Shown piece after piece: positions 1-8,934 of a DNA stretch of 64,000 bases (the first letter of the stretch is position 1; the number at the start of each line of letters is the position of its first letter). The position numbers and the translations under genes are program-made. Under the pieces are notes generated by a model, which worked only from the letters and a program-made list of their open reading frames with translations, searched no databases and was not told the DNA's origin. Origin of the DNA: Chryseobacterium indologenes (lineage in GTDB: Bacteria; Bacteroidota; Bacteroidia; Flavobacteriales; Weeksellaceae); contig NZ_CP074372.1 of the NCBI RefSeq assembly GCF_018362995.1, positions 1,054,001-1,118,000 of the forward strand, given 5' to 3'.

Positions 1-2400
1 TTTTTCCCAACCTGTATGGTAATTTCTTCCCTTGTTTCAGCGCAGACAGCTTCTGTAACGGCATCCGGAAGAATCATGAATAAAGATAAAACTGCAATAC
101 CTTACGCCCATATTATTTTAAAAAAAGAAAAAGACAGCACTTTTATGGCCGGAACCATTACCAATGAAGAAGGAAGATTTTCTATTACAGGCATAAAACC
201 GGACCATTATCTTCTGGAAACCTCCATCACCGGATATGATACGCACACTCAGCCTGTTTTCATAGGAAGTCTTTCAGAATTTCTGGAAATCCCTGCCATT
301 GAACTGAATCAGAAACAGGAAAATGAAACCAAAATAGAAGCCATCACCATTACGGTATCTAAAAAGAATGAGATAGACAGCCGACTTGATAAAAAAACGT
401 ATTCTGTAGCAGACAACATCAGCCAAAGTGGCGGATCAGTATTACAAAGCATGCAGAACCTTCCGGGAATTACTGTACAGGACGGTAAAGTACAGCTTAG
501 AGGAAATGATAAAGTAACGGTACTTATTGATGGTAAACAGACTGCTCTCACCGGGTTTGGAAGCCAGACAGGGCTGGATAATATTCCGGCTTCTGCTATT
601 GATAAAATTGAAATCATCAACAATCCTTCCTCAAAATATGATGCGAATGGAAATGCAGGAATCATCAATATTATCATGAAAAAGAATAAACAGAACGGAT
701 GGAACGGAAAAGCAGGATTCACAACAGGTTTAGGTTCTCTTTGGGTAAGAAAAGAAAATCTTCCCACAATAAGACCACAGTATACATTAACGCCTAAAAT
801 AAACCCATCACTGTCTGTTAATTACAGAAAAAACAAGGTAAATATATTTTTACAGGCCGATAATTTATATACTGAAACTCTTAATAAAAATGAATTTGTA
901 ACCCGTACTTATGATGATGGAACCGTTATTAATTCTCAGCTGAAAAGAAACAGAAATACGAATTTTTTCACCACTAAAGCAGGAATAGACTGGACCATTG
1001 ATCCGCAAAATACCTTAACCATTTCAGGAATGTATGGAAGCGAAAAGATCATCGACAGGGGAGACCAGCCGTTTTTCAATGGAGATATGTCCCAACGTCT
1101 GCGTCTGTGGCAGTTTTTGGAAGACGAGCTGAAAACAACCGTGATGGGAACCGCTTCTTATCAGCATAAATTCAAAGATGCCGGGCATGTTTTGAATGCA
1201 GGATTCAATTATACTTTCCACAGAGAGGATGAAAAGTATTTCTATGATAATTACCTTCCTTATTCCACAGGAACGGATGCTTTTAAGTTACTATCTGATG
1301 AACAGGTGTATGATTTCAATGTAGATTATGTAAAACCTCTGAAATACGGCCGGATAGAAACCGGAATTAAATTAAGAAACAGAAGCATTCCTACCAATAT
1401 GAATTTCATTCCCGGTACCAACTCTGTGCTGGATGCTTCTGCAGGAGGAAAAGCTGATTATAAAGAATTTATTCCTGCGGTATACGGAAATTATGTTTTT
1501 GAAAATGAAAAATGGGAAGCAGAACTGGGACTGAGATTGGAATACGTAAAAATTCAATATGATGTAAATCCCAACCACCCAACTTATAAAAGTGACGGGT
1601 ACAATTATACCCAGCCATTTCCGAATTTCAGACTTGCTTATAAGCTTGATGACCGTAATAAGTTCTCTGTATTTTATAATAGAAGGGTAGACCGTCCTAA
1701 CGAAGTAGACATCCGTATTTTTCCAAAGTATGATGATGCAGAAATCATTAAGGTAGGAAATCCGGCACTGCGTCCTCAGTTTACGAATTCTATTGAGCTT
1801 GGATATAAACACAATTGGGATAATGGATATCTGTATTCTGCTTTATACCACCGTTTTGCCAACGGAACTATCACGAGAATTTCAAGTATTGTTCCGAACA
1901 GCACTCTTATCTATGCCATATTCCAGAATGCCGGAAAAAGCTATAACACAGGGATTGAAACGATATGGAATCAAAAGGTATCGGATGTATATTCCTTTAA
2001 TGTCAACGGGAATTTATACCGTAATCAGATCAATGCATTTACTGTAGAAAATCTGTATCCAAAGCCTAATACTTTTTCTGCAGACCAGCAGACTGCCATT
2101 TCAGGGAATGTCAAGATGAATAACGTTTTTCATTTTTCAAAAGGCCTGGATATGCAGTTTACAATGGTTTATCTGGCTCCGGATATTATTCCGCAGGGAA
2201 GAATAAAATCAAGGTTTTCAATGGATGCAGGAGTGAAAAAAGCCATTCAGAAAGGGAAGGGTGAACTGTTTTTAAATGCTTCGGATTTACTCAATACAAT
2301 GGTCATCAGAAAATCTATTCAGGGCAGCGGTTTTGCTTATACCAGCAAGGATTATTATGAAACCCAGGTGATCCGGCTTGGGTACAGTTATAAATTTTAA
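1..2400 (+). CDS. TonB-dependent outer-membrane receptor, 5' truncated by window edge
   Basis: Outer-membrane beta-barrel receptor of the TonB-linked family with an OMP_b-brl_3-like C-terminus; its substrate cannot be told from sequence. The frame is open to base 1 (codons before the ATG at 16 read FFPTC), and the part seen starts inside a signal peptide ending near VSAQ, so the true start lies upstream. Next comes a carboxypeptidase-regulatory-like beta-sandwich (about residues 15-100), then a plug domain with the NLPGITVQDGKVQLRG and VLIDGKQ motifs, then a long barrel ending in the aromatic YKF, as outer-membrane barrels do. About 800 residues is normal for the family. It is convergent with the SDR gene. 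I see no SusD partner, so glycan uptake is not specifically indicated. Confidence 0.9.
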   Translation, partial: FFPTCMVISSLVSAQTASVTASGRIMNKDKTAIPYAHIILKKEKDSTFMAGTITNEEGRFSITGIKPDHYLLETSITGYDTHTQPVFIGSLSEFLEIPAIELNQKQENETKIEAITITVSKKNEIDSRLDKKTYSVADNISQSGGSVLQSMQNLPGITVQDGKVQLRGNDKVTVLIDGKQTALTGFGSQTGLDNIPASAIDKIEIINNPSSKYDANGNAGIINIIMKKNKQNGWNGKAGFTTGLGSLWVRKENLPTIRPQYTLTPKINPSLSVNYRKNKVNIFLQADNLYTETLNKNEFVTRTYDDGTVINSQLKRNRNTNFFTTKAGIDWTIDPQNTLTISGMYGSEKIIDRGDQPFFNGDMSQRLRLWQFLEDELKTTVMGTASYQHKFKDAGHVLNAGFNYTFHREDEKYFYDNYLPYSTGTDAFKLLSDEQVYDFNVDYVKPLKYGRIETGIKLRNRSIPTNMNFIPGTNSVLDASAGGKADYKEFIPAVYGNYVFENEKWEAELGLRLEYVKIQYDVNPNHPTYKSDGYNYTQPFPNFRLAYKLDDRNKFSVFYNRRVDRPNEVDIRIFPKYDDAEIIKVGNPALRPQFTNSIELGYKHNWDNGYLYSALYHRFANGTITRISSIVPNSTLIYAIFQNAGKSYNTGIETIWNQKVSDVYSFNVNGNLYRNQINAFTVENLYPKPNTFSADQQTAISGNVKMNNVFHFSKGLDMQFTMVYLAPDIIPQGRIKSRFSMDAGVKKAIQKGKGELFLNASDLLNTMVIRKSIQGSGFAYTSKDYYETQVIRLGYSYKF

Positions 2401-2476
2401 CACAAAATTCGGTAATGCCATTTTATCAGAATAAAATTGTAGGAACAGGATTGGTAAAAACCTTTTAACATACAAA

Positions 2477-2568
2477 AGACTGTCTCAAAAGTCAGATAAT
2501 TTCGCTTTTGTCATTGATTGAGATTCTTCATTTCATTCAGAATGACACTTTTGAGGCAGTCTCTTTTT
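2477..2568. terminator. Bidirectional hairpin terminator with a nested REP-like palindrome
   Basis: Arms at 2477-2492 and 2547-2562 pair almost perfectly (AGACTGTCTCAAAAGT against ACTTTTGAGGCAGTCT) and are followed by CTTTTTT. They sit between the receptor and the convergent SDR gene. Inside the loop is a second inverted element, 2509-2547, bounded by TGTCATT and AATGACA, of the dispersed type also seen at 40405-40508. Confidence 0.7.
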
Positions 2569-3371
2569 TATACTACTTTCGCCTTACGGACTATTTTTGC
2601 CAACAGGTTCGGAAAGAATCTCTTCAGGTAAACTGCCATGACTTCTTTGCCACCTATGGCTTTTTGTTTTTTCTGTTTTTCTATGGCATAGAGCATTTTT
2701 TTTGCGAAAATATCTACGGGCATTCCATTTTTTGTGGCATCATCCATTGTACCTTGTAATGATCCGTCTCCGGTAACCGCATTAATGGAAATATCGGTCT
2801 GTATAAAACCCGGACAAATAATCGTAATCCCAATATTCTGACTGAATAATTCTGCCCGTAAAGCATCGAAAAAACCATGTAAAGCATGTTTTGCTCCCGC
2901 ATATCCACTTCGCATAGGAGCTCCGAATATTCCCATAAGACTGGATACAACCGCAATCTGTCCTCCTTTATTTCTGATCATATAAGGTACTGTTGCTTTA
3001 GTCAGGGCCACCGTTCCGATATAATCAATATCTATAAGCTGTTTATCCACTTCAATATCCGTTTCCATGGCTAAAGAACGTTGAGAAAGTCCTGCATTAT
3101 TGATCAGGATATCAATCTTTCCAAACTGTTCTGATGCTTTCGCTGCAATGGCAGGCATTTCTTTATAATTCTTCAGATCTAAAGGAATCACAGCATACCG
3201 ATCTGTATTCAATCCGGCTTTTTCAGCCACCAGATGCAGCTGTTCTTCTTTTCGGGATGACAGAATGATTTTAGCATTGCTGTTCTTTGCAAGACTTGTT
3301 ACCAAAGCTTCTCCGATACCTGATGAGGCTCCAGTAACCCAAATCACTTTATGATCGAAATAACTGCTCAT
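2568..3371 (-). CDS. SDR family NAD(P)-dependent oxidoreductase
   Basis: Classical short-chain dehydrogenase/reductase, 267 residues, the usual length. The N-terminal Rossmann motif TGASSGIGE, the NNAG motif, the catalytic serine in VVSSLMG and the YAGAK (YxxxK) pair are all present, so it should be an active NAD(P)-dependent alcohol/ketone oxidoreductase; the substrate is unknown. The basic tail resembles the lipid-active DHRS7-like SDR subgroup. It lies 13 bases downstream of the flavin dehydrogenase gene on the same strand, so the two are probably co-transcribed. That pairing suggests successive redox steps on one compound, perhaps a steroid or other lipid ketone, which is inference. Confidence 0.9.
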   Translation of the reverse strand: MSSYFDHKVIWVTGASSGIGEALVTSLAKNSNAKIILSSRKEEQLHLVAEKAGLNTDRYAVIPLDLKNYKEMPAIAAKASEQFGKIDILINNAGLSQRSLAMETDIEVDKQLIDIDYIGTVALTKATVPYMIRNKGGQIAVVSSLMGIFGAPMRSGYAGAKHALHGFFDALRAELFSQNIGITIICPGFIQTDISINAVTGDGSLQGTMDDATKNGMPVDIFAKKMLYAIEKQKKQKAIGGKEVMAVYLKRFFPNLLAKIVRKAKVV

Positions 3372-3384
3372 TCTTTACTATTAT

Positions 3385-5049
3385 TTAATTTTTAAGTCCT
3401 GCAATATATTTCCCGGCTTTCATTCCTGAAAAAATACAGCCTCCCAAAAATGTTCCTTCCAGCGCTCTGTAGCCGTGCATTCCGCCACCGCCAAAACCAG
3501 CTGCTTCTCCGGCTGCATACAGTCCTTCAATAATGCTGTCGTCATCTTTTAAAACCTGACCATTAAGATTGGTTTTTATACCTCCTAATGTTTTACGCGT
3601 TAAAATATTGAGTCTTACAGCAATCAAAGGTCCGTTTTCAGGAGCTAAAATTTTATGGGGAGCTGCTACACGTCCAAGTTTATCTCCTAAATAATTTCGG
3701 GTATTGCGGAGATAATTGACCTGTGTATCTTTTGAAAATTTATTGTCTAACTCTCTGTCACGGGCTTCGATCTGAGATTTTATTTTATCATAATTCAAAA
3801 GTCTGTTTCCGGCCAGTTCATTCATTCGCTTTACCAGATCTTCCAGATTATCTGATACAATAAAGTCTTTTCCATGCTCTTTAAAAGCTTCTACCGGTCC
3901 GGGAGCCTTTTTACCAAAAATTCTTTTCAGAAAAAGAACGTAGTCTTTATTCGTGATATCCGGATTCTGTTCTGACCCCGAAAGGGCAAATTCTTTTTTA
4001 ATAATTTTCTGAGTGAGGATAAACCATGAGTAAGAAAAACCTGTTTCCTGTATATACTGTAAAGTTCCCAACGTATCAAATCCGGGAAGAAAAGGAGCGG
4101 GGAGACGTTTTCCTTTTGCATCAAACCATAAGGAAGAAGGACCAGGTAATATACGAATCCCATGGTTAGGCCAGATCGGATTCCAGTTTTGTAACCCTTC
4201 TGTGTAGTGCCACATTCTGTCGCGGTTGATAATATGAGCTCCAGTATTTTCTGCGATGCCAATCATTTTGCCATCTACATAGGCAGGAACGCCGCAGACC
4301 ATATTTTCCGGTGCTTTACCAAGTCTTTCCGGCCAGTTTTTTCTTACCAGCTCATGATTGGCACCAATCCCTCCGGAAGCAATGATAATATTGGGAGCGG
4401 TATATTCAAATGATGAAATAACATTTCGGTTTGTTTCAGCGCCTCTTTCTTTAGTATCATTCTCCAGAATATCTCCTTTGAGACCTTTTATCTTCCCATT
4501 TTCTAAAATAAATTCCGTCACCCGATGTCTGAACTTCATCTGCAGCAAACCTTTTTCCTGAGCTTTGTATGCTTTTTCTACAAAAGGTTTTACGACTCCT
4601 GTCCCAGTTCCCCAACTTACGTGAAAGCGAGGCACCGAATTTCCATGCCCTGTTGCAGAACCATCACCACGTTCTGCCCAGCCAACCATAAACATCAGCT
4701 TGATCCCTAATTTTGAAATGTATTCATACTTTTCACCGACAGCAAATTTCAGATAAGCTTCAGCCCATTGACGGGGCCAGTAATCTTCCGGACGATCGAA
4801 ACCCGCTGTTCCTTTCCAATCCTGAAGTGCCAGTTCATAAGAATCTTTGATCCCCATTTTCCTTTGCTGAGGAGAATTAATCAGGAACAGCCCTCCGAAA
4901 GACCAGAATGCCTGTCCTCCTATATTCTGTTCAGTTTCCTGATCCAAAAGCAGGACTTTTTTTCCGGCATTGGTAATTTCCATGGCAGCAGTAAGCCCTG
5001 CCAGTCCGCTTCCTATGATGATGGCATCAGGCCGGAATGTTTCTTCCAT
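3385..5049 (-). CDS. FAD-binding dehydrogenase (fumarate reductase/KstD-like flavoprotein)
   Basis: A 554-residue flavoprotein of the FAD_binding_2 family (fumarate reductase, 3-ketosteroid dehydrogenase and COG3573 group). The N-terminal FAD motif IIGSGLAGLTAAMEI is followed by the ribose-binding acidic residue in LLDQE and by the GGQAFWSFGG segment. The C-terminal FAD motif GLYAAGEAAGFGGGGMHG is intact. There is no signal peptide or heme motif, so this is a cytoplasmic enzyme rather than a periplasmic flavocytochrome. Family members desaturate or reduce C-C bonds next to a carbonyl; the substrate is unknown. It is the first gene of a likely two-gene operon with the SDR. Confidence 0.88.
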   Translation of the reverse strand: MEETFRPDAIIIGSGLAGLTAAMEITNAGKKVLLLDQETEQNIGGQAFWSFGGLFLINSPQQRKMGIKDSYELALQDWKGTAGFDRPEDYWPRQWAEAYLKFAVGEKYEYISKLGIKLMFMVGWAERGDGSATGHGNSVPRFHVSWGTGTGVVKPFVEKAYKAQEKGLLQMKFRHRVTEFILENGKIKGLKGDILENDTKERGAETNRNVISSFEYTAPNIIIASGGIGANHELVRKNWPERLGKAPENMVCGVPAYVDGKMIGIAENTGAHIINRDRMWHYTEGLQNWNPIWPNHGIRILPGPSSLWFDAKGKRLPAPFLPGFDTLGTLQYIQETGFSYSWFILTQKIIKKEFALSGSEQNPDITNKDYVLFLKRIFGKKAPGPVEAFKEHGKDFIVSDNLEDLVKRMNELAGNRLLNYDKIKSQIEARDRELDNKFSKDTQVNYLRNTRNYLGDKLGRVAAPHKILAPENGPLIAVRLNILTRKTLGGIKTNLNGQVLKDDDSIIEGLYAAGEAAGFGGGGMHGYRALEGTFLGGCIFSGMKAGKYIAGLKN

Positions 5050-5154
5050 TTTCCAGGTATTTTTATTGAATGATACTTACTATAAATGTATTAAATATTT
5101 AAATGAAACAATTAAAAAATCTTAATACTTTTATTGTTTGTATAGAATAGAAAA

Positions 5155-5418
5155 ATGAAATAAAATCATAAATACCAGGCATTTGCAGTATTAAATGACG
5201 GAACACGCCAGCCCATTGAGGCAGAATCAATTATTATCCAGCTGGAAGAGGAGGAAATTGAAATTCCATTAGCGCCACATCCTGTTTTTCAGGGAAAATT
5301 AACTCTTGTTACCGGATCAGCCATTCAGGGCAGAGAGAATGAAAGAGTACGGGGAACACAGTTTATCATAGAACCTGGCGCCTCTAATGTGATTCATATC
5401 ACTCCAAAAAAGATATGA
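5155..5418 (+). pseudogene. Small conserved-looking ORF interrupted by a stop at codon 3
   Basis: An ATG at 5155 is followed by AAA and then TAA at 5161-5163. The same frame then runs open for 84 codons to TGA at 5416-5418 with protein-like composition (NHKYQAFAVLNDGTRQPIEA at its start, an acidic EEEEIEIPL stretch, GRENERVRGTQFIIEPGASN, basic end). No ATG, GTG or TTG lies in frame near its beginning. The simplest reading is a small cytoplasmic protein gene inactivated by a nonsense change at codon 3 (AAA to TAA would be one base). A rare start codon just after the stop, or a sequencing error, are alternatives. I do not recognise the family. Confidence 0.45.
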
Positions 5419-5475
5419 TCTCTTCAAAATATCCTGTAAACGCTGATTTTCCTGTAATCCTCTATAAAACATTTC

Positions 5476-5483
5476 TATCTTTG
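5476..5483 (+). promoter_or_regulatory. Bacteroidota -7 promoter box for the rhodanese/tlpA pair
   Basis: TATCTTTG matches the Bacteroidota sigma-A -7 consensus TAnnTTTG. It overlaps a GTG at 5483 that would give a longer rhodanese reading, so transcription should begin after that codon and the ATG at 5498 is the start. I see no clear -33 TTG. Confidence 0.6.
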
Positions 5484-5497
5484 TGAAAAATAGAAGT

Positions 5498-5926
5498 ATG
5501 AAGTATTTGTTTATCATTGCCTGCTTTGTCTGTTCCATTTTCAGCCAGGCACAGCAAAAACAGGATCCATGGAAAGACAGCCAGCTTATGGACCCGGCGT
5601 TACTGGCTTCCCGAATCGAAAAGCATAAAACAAAAGATCTGGTAATCATTTCGGTGGGTCCTGAAGCTATCATCAAAGGTTCCGTAGACATCGGACCAAC
5701 GCATGAGCCTGAAAACCTGGAAAAACTGAGAAACTATCTGAAAGACATTCCTAAAAACAGAGAAATCGTAATCTACTGCGGATGCTGTCCTTTTGTAAAA
5801 TGTCCTAATATACGTCCTGCTTTTGCTTTACTGATGGAAATGGGTTTTAAAAACGCAAAGCTTTTAAATCTTCCGAAAAATATCAAAACAGACTGGCTGG
5901 ATAAAGACTATCCTACAAATGATTAA
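5498..5926 (+). CDS. Secreted rhodanese-like domain protein
   Basis: A 142-residue protein with a signal peptide (hydrophobic residues 3-15, cleavage near SQAQ) and a rhodanese-like fold. The active-loop region is cysteine-rich, YCGCCPFVKC (Cys94, 96, 97, 102), unlike the single-cysteine CxxxxR loop of classic sulfurtransferases. A persulfide carrier or metal-binding role is possible. The ATG at 5498 was chosen because the alternative GTG at 5483 lies in the promoter box. The next gene, a periplasmic thioredoxin-like protein, starts at the stop codon, so the two are probably coupled and act together in extracytoplasmic thiol chemistry. Confidence 0.82.
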   Translation: MKYLFIIACFVCSIFSQAQQKQDPWKDSQLMDPALLASRIEKHKTKDLVIISVGPEAIIKGSVDIGPTHEPENLEKLRNYLKDIPKNREIVIYCGCCPFVKCPNIRPAFALLMEMGFKNAKLLNLPKNIKTDWLDKDYPTND

Positions 5927-5927
5927 T

Positions 5928-6431
5928 ATGAAGATCCGTTTTATTCTATTACTTTTAATAATCTTCTCAGGATCCGTTGTTGCCCAAAGTGCAATAGAAG
6001 CAGGAAAAAAAGCTCCTGAAATTACAATGACCAAGGCAGACGGAACTCCATTTGCCCTTTCAACATTAAAAGGAAAGGTAGTGCTGATCGATTTCTGGGC
6101 AACCTGGTGTGCCCCTTGTGTAGAAGAGCAGCCTGAGCTGAAAACATTATATGATACCTATTCTGAACAGGTAAAAAACAATACGTTTGAAATTCTGGGA
6201 ATTTCTTTAGATAAAAATAAAGAAAGCTGGCAGAAAGCAATTGACAGATTTAATATCAAATGGATACAGATCAGTGATTTAAAATTCTGGAAAAGCCCTG
6301 TCGCGAAGTTGTATGAAGTTGATGAACTTCCTTTTAATGTCATCATCGACGGGCAGGGAACGATTTTAGCTAAAAATCTTCATGGTAAAGAGCTGGAAGA
6401 GTTTTTAAAGAAAACTTTAAATCAAAATTAA
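5928..6431 (+). CDS. TlpA-family periplasmic thiol-disulfide oxidoreductase
   Basis: A 167-residue thioredoxin-fold protein of the AhpC/TSA-Redoxin (TlpA/ResA) type. It has a signal peptide (MKIRFILLLLIIF, cleavage near VVAQ) and the redox motif WATWCAPC with Cys61 and Cys64, followed by the cis-proline region DELPFNVIID. It probably reduces or isomerises disulfides of exported proteins or apocytochromes. An ATG at 5919 would overlap the rhodanese gene by 8 bases; 5928 was preferred because it gives a compact signal peptide, but either is possible. A strong terminator follows. Confidence 0.9.
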   Translation: MKIRFILLLLIIFSGSVVAQSAIEAGKKAPEITMTKADGTPFALSTLKGKVVLIDFWATWCAPCVEEQPELKTLYDTYSEQVKNNTFEILGISLDKNKESWQKAIDRFNIKWIQISDLKFWKSPVAKLYEVDELPFNVIIDGQGTILAKNLHGKELEEFLKKTLNQN

Positions 6432-6455
6432 GAATATAAAATATTGCAGATATTG

Positions 6456-6490
6456 AAAGAGTGGTAAATAATTACCGCTCTTTATTTTTT
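6456..6490 (+). terminator. Intrinsic terminator after the tlpA-like gene
   Basis: The stem AAAGAGTGGTAA (6456-6467) pairs with TTACCGCTCTTT (6472-6483) with one G-T wobble and a four-base loop. It is followed by ATTTTTT. Confidence 0.75.
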
Positions 6491-6546
6491 ATATACGCTA
6501 CAAAGTAATTGATATACAGTATACAACAAGCCTTTCTTTCGTTTTA

Positions 6547-6554
6547 TAGCTTTG
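6547..6554 (+). promoter_or_regulatory. Bacteroidota -7 box immediately before a start codon
   Basis: TAGCTTTG matches TAnnTTTG and ends four bases before the ATG at 6559. If used, transcription would begin at or within a few bases of that ATG, predicting a leaderless or nearly leaderless message. Confidence 0.5.
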
Positions 6555-6558
6555 AAGG

Positions 6559-6966
6559 ATGAAAAAAAGTGTCTTCCTTCGCCTGGGGCTATCAGTGATA
6601 TTGCTGATGCATAGTGTGATTTCCATTTTTAGTGGAGATGTTAATAATTTTGGACATTTTTATCTGGATAGTATAGGATTCAGCCCTATTGGAATTTATA
6701 TGGCATGGGCAGTAAAACTCACTCATCTTTTCTCTGTGCCCTTACTTTGGTTTGACCAATATATAAAGCCAGTGGCTATTGCTAATATTATCATTTTTAT
6801 TTTTGGAATCTACTTCGTACATTGGCAAAATGGCTGGTTTGTAGTGGGAGGCGGAACAAATGGAATCGAGTTCAATGTCTTGCTGATCTTCAGTTTTCTG
6901 AACCTGATGTATCCCGAAATTTATTTTAAAAAGCAGAACCGTTTTATCCATGAAAAGGATATTTAA
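6559..6966 (+). CDS. DoxX-like integral membrane protein
   Basis: A 135-residue membrane protein with about four hydrophobic segments (residues 6-24, 44-64, 70-88 and 98-115). The layout, with PIGIYMAWAVKLTHLFSVPLL in helix 2 and a glycine-rich VVGGGTNGIEFN loop before the last helix, fits the DoxX/DoxD-like family. Members are small inner-membrane proteins linked to quinone or thiol redox chemistry, but most have no proven role. The loop-plus-Glu motif is typical of flavobacterial members. It appears to be a single-gene unit between the upstream terminator and the histidine kinase promoter. Confidence 0.75.
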   Translation: MKKSVFLRLGLSVILLMHSVISIFSGDVNNFGHFYLDSIGFSPIGIYMAWAVKLTHLFSVPLLWFDQYIKPVAIANIIIFIFGIYFVHWQNGWFVVGGGTNGIEFNVLLIFSFLNLMYPEIYFKKQNRFIHEKDI

Positions 6967-7057
6967 GTCTTCTGGAAATCCGCAGGTTTTAATCTTTAAT
7001 AACAATTCAAAACTGTAGTTTGTAGATCGTTACCTTAATTTGATCAACATATATTTC

Positions 7058-7065
7058 TATATTTG
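7058..7065 (+). promoter_or_regulatory. Bacteroidota -7 box for the LytS/LytTR operon
   Basis: TATATTTG matches TAnnTTTG exactly. It overlaps an in-frame TTG at 7063, so that codon cannot be the start of the kinase; the ATG at 7099 leaves a leader of roughly 25-30 bases. Confidence 0.6.
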
Positions 7066-7098
7066 ATTGAACAAACAGTACTTTGTACACCTAAAATC

Positions 7099-8181
7099 AT
7101 GATCAACCTGAAATCATACAAAAGATCTAAGTGGCAGATTCATTTGCTTTTTTGGATATTGTATTATATCCTGGAGGTTTACCTTGACTTTTACTGGTCC
7201 AGGTATCAGTTTCCGGATTTCAAATGGCAAATAAGACTTCAGAATACCCTGATCCTTGAGCTAGGTTATCTTTTGATCAAAATACCTCTTGCTTATACTT
7301 TACTGTATGTATTTGAAAAGAGTCATATTAAATTGATTTTCAAATATTTTCTCTATATTTTTATCCTGACCACGGCTGTTTTAGGACATCGTTTTTTAAC
7401 ACATTATATTATTTATCCTTATATCTATGGTGTTAAAGAGACTCTGGATGGAAAGTATCCATCGGGGTTTATCAATGGTTATGTGGCATTCAATTCTTTT
7501 ATGGATCTGATTTTCATGGTGGGTCTGATTTTCGGGGTTGAAATTACCCGGCAGAAAAATCTTCTGAAAGAACAGATCTCCCAGTTAAAGTCTGAAAAGC
7601 TTGATCAGGAACTTACTATGCTGAAAGCACAGATCAATCCTCATTTTCTGTTTAACACCCTCAATAATATTTATGGAATGGCTCTGAAAAAGGCTGATGA
7701 AACTCCGGATGTTATTCTTAAGCTATCCAAGATAATGCGGTATAATATCTATGAAGCAGCAGAAAAAACTATTTCTATAGGTAAGGATATTGAGAATATC
7801 AAGGATTTCATACAGATCCAGAAAATCCGCCACCGTCATCTTACCATACACTTTACGGAAGATATTGATCAGCCTTCTCAGGAAATCTCACCGCTGATCC
7901 TTATACAGTTTGTTGAAAATGCTTTCAAACATGGCGTTTCTGAAAGTTTAGGAGAGACATTTATTACCATCGATATCAGGTTGAAAAATGGAATTCTTAC
8001 TTATTTCATAGAAAATTCCAAAGAAGAAAAGCCCAATACGCATTCCACAAAAATAGGTCAGAAAAATATCAGTAGACAGCTTGAACTGCTTTATCCTCAA
8101 CACACTCTTTCTGTGGAAGATCAAAGTGACCGCTATATTGTAACATTAACCATAGATTTCCATGACGCACCAAATCTCTAA
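7099..8181 (+). CDS. LytS-type membrane sensor histidine kinase
   Basis: A 360-residue kinase with four predicted membrane helices (about residues 14-33, 50-71, 80-100 and 128-148), a short coiled segment and a His_kinase domain (PF06580). The phosphoacceptor motif INPHFLFNTLNN places the histidine at residue 182. The ATP-binding N-box is FVENAFKHG. There is no extracellular sensor domain, so the signal is probably membrane-borne. The stop overlaps the start of the LytTR regulator gene by 20 bases, indicating a translationally coupled cognate pair. The start was moved to 7099 because a -7 box covers the alternative TTG. Confidence 0.92.
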   Translation: MINLKSYKRSKWQIHLLFWILYYILEVYLDFYWSRYQFPDFKWQIRLQNTLILELGYLLIKIPLAYTLLYVFEKSHIKLIFKYFLYIFILTTAVLGHRFLTHYIIYPYIYGVKETLDGKYPSGFINGYVAFNSFMDLIFMVGLIFGVEITRQKNLLKEQISQLKSEKLDQELTMLKAQINPHFLFNTLNNIYGMALKKADETPDVILKLSKIMRYNIYEAAEKTISIGKDIENIKDFIQIQKIRHRHLTIHFTEDIDQPSQEISPLILIQFVENAFKHGVSESLGETFITIDIRLKNGILTYFIENSKEEKPNTHSTKIGQKNISRQLELLYPQHTLSVEDQSDRYIVTLTIDFHDAPNL

Positions 8182-8863
8182 AAAATACAACTGCATTATC
8201 GTAGAAGACGAGCCAATTGCAGCAGAAATTCTGGAAAATTTTATCTCTAGGGATCAGGAACTGAATCTGGTGGGAAAATGTGCCGATGCCATATATGCCA
8301 GCAGTCTTTTAAGTATTCATGAGGTGGATCTGATGTTTTTGGATCTCCACCTTCCCGTGGTAAAAGGCTTTGACTTTTTGAGGAAAATAAAAAATCCTCC
8401 ATTCGTTATTGTTACCACTGCTTATCATCAGTATGCTGTAGAAGGCTACGAATTAGATATTGCAGATTACCTAATGAAACCTATTCCCTATGAGCGTTTT
8501 CAGGCTGCGATAGGGAAGTTCAAACATTTAATGGAGGCGGAGGATGCATTACTGGAAGTATCTGAACGTGATTATATCTTCATCAATAGCGGGAAAAAGC
8601 AGATTAAAATTATTCTGCAGGATATTTTCTACATCGAGAGCTTAAGAGAATATATTCACATTCATACAAAAGCAGAAACTTTCACTTTTAAAATGCCTAT
8701 CAGTAAAATAGAAGAGGTTTTAAATCCTAAAATGTTTGCCCGTATTCATAAATCGTATATCATTTCAAAAGCCAAAATAGAAGTTAAGTCGGCCAACATC
8801 ATCCAGATTAGGGGGAAAAACCTTCCGGTGGGAAGGACATATAAGCCGTTGTTGGAGCTTTAA
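8162..8863 (+). CDS. LytTR-family response regulator
   Basis: A 233-residue regulator with an N-terminal receiver (IVEDEP acidic pocket, phosphoacceptor Asp61 in MFLDLHLP, conserved lysine in YLMKPI) and a C-terminal LytTR DNA-binding domain (from about residue 135, with IFYIESLREYIHIHT and FARIHKSYIIS). It is encoded with the LytS kinase above and is presumably phosphorylated by it. LytTR regulators bind paired direct repeats; no target could be identified in the window. Confidence 0.95.
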   Translation: MTHQISKKYNCIIVEDEPIAAEILENFISRDQELNLVGKCADAIYASSLLSIHEVDLMFLDLHLPVVKGFDFLRKIKNPPFVIVTTAYHQYAVEGYELDIADYLMKPIPYERFQAAIGKFKHLMEAEDALLEVSERDYIFINSGKKQIKIILQDIFYIESLREYIHIHTKAETFTFKMPISKIEEVLNPKMFARIHKSYIISKAKIEVKSANIIQIRGKNLPVGRTYKPLLEL

Positions 8864-8877
8864 CAGGGAAGTGTTTA

Positions 8878-8934
8878 AACCACCCCGTCAAAAATTTTAA
8901 AATTTTTGCCACCCCTCCGAGGGAAGGGAATTTT
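8878..8934. repeat. Dispersed 57-bp palindromic element, copy 1
   Basis: It runs from AAACCACCCCGTCAAAAAT through a central near-palindrome (AATTTTAAAATT region) to CCACCCCTCC and a GGGAAGGGAATT end. It is the same element as 23877-23933 (opposite strand) and 33778-33834. The rest of 8864-9210 holds no gene I can support, only AT-rich DNA and the hairpin at 9150. Confidence 0.75.

Noticed and set aside
309-767. Long reading frame on the minus strand inside the first receptor gene
   Set aside because: It is antisense to a clearly coding TonB receptor and shows no protein family features of its own. Similar antisense frames inside the synthase, kinase and dehydrogenase genes were dismissed for the same reason.
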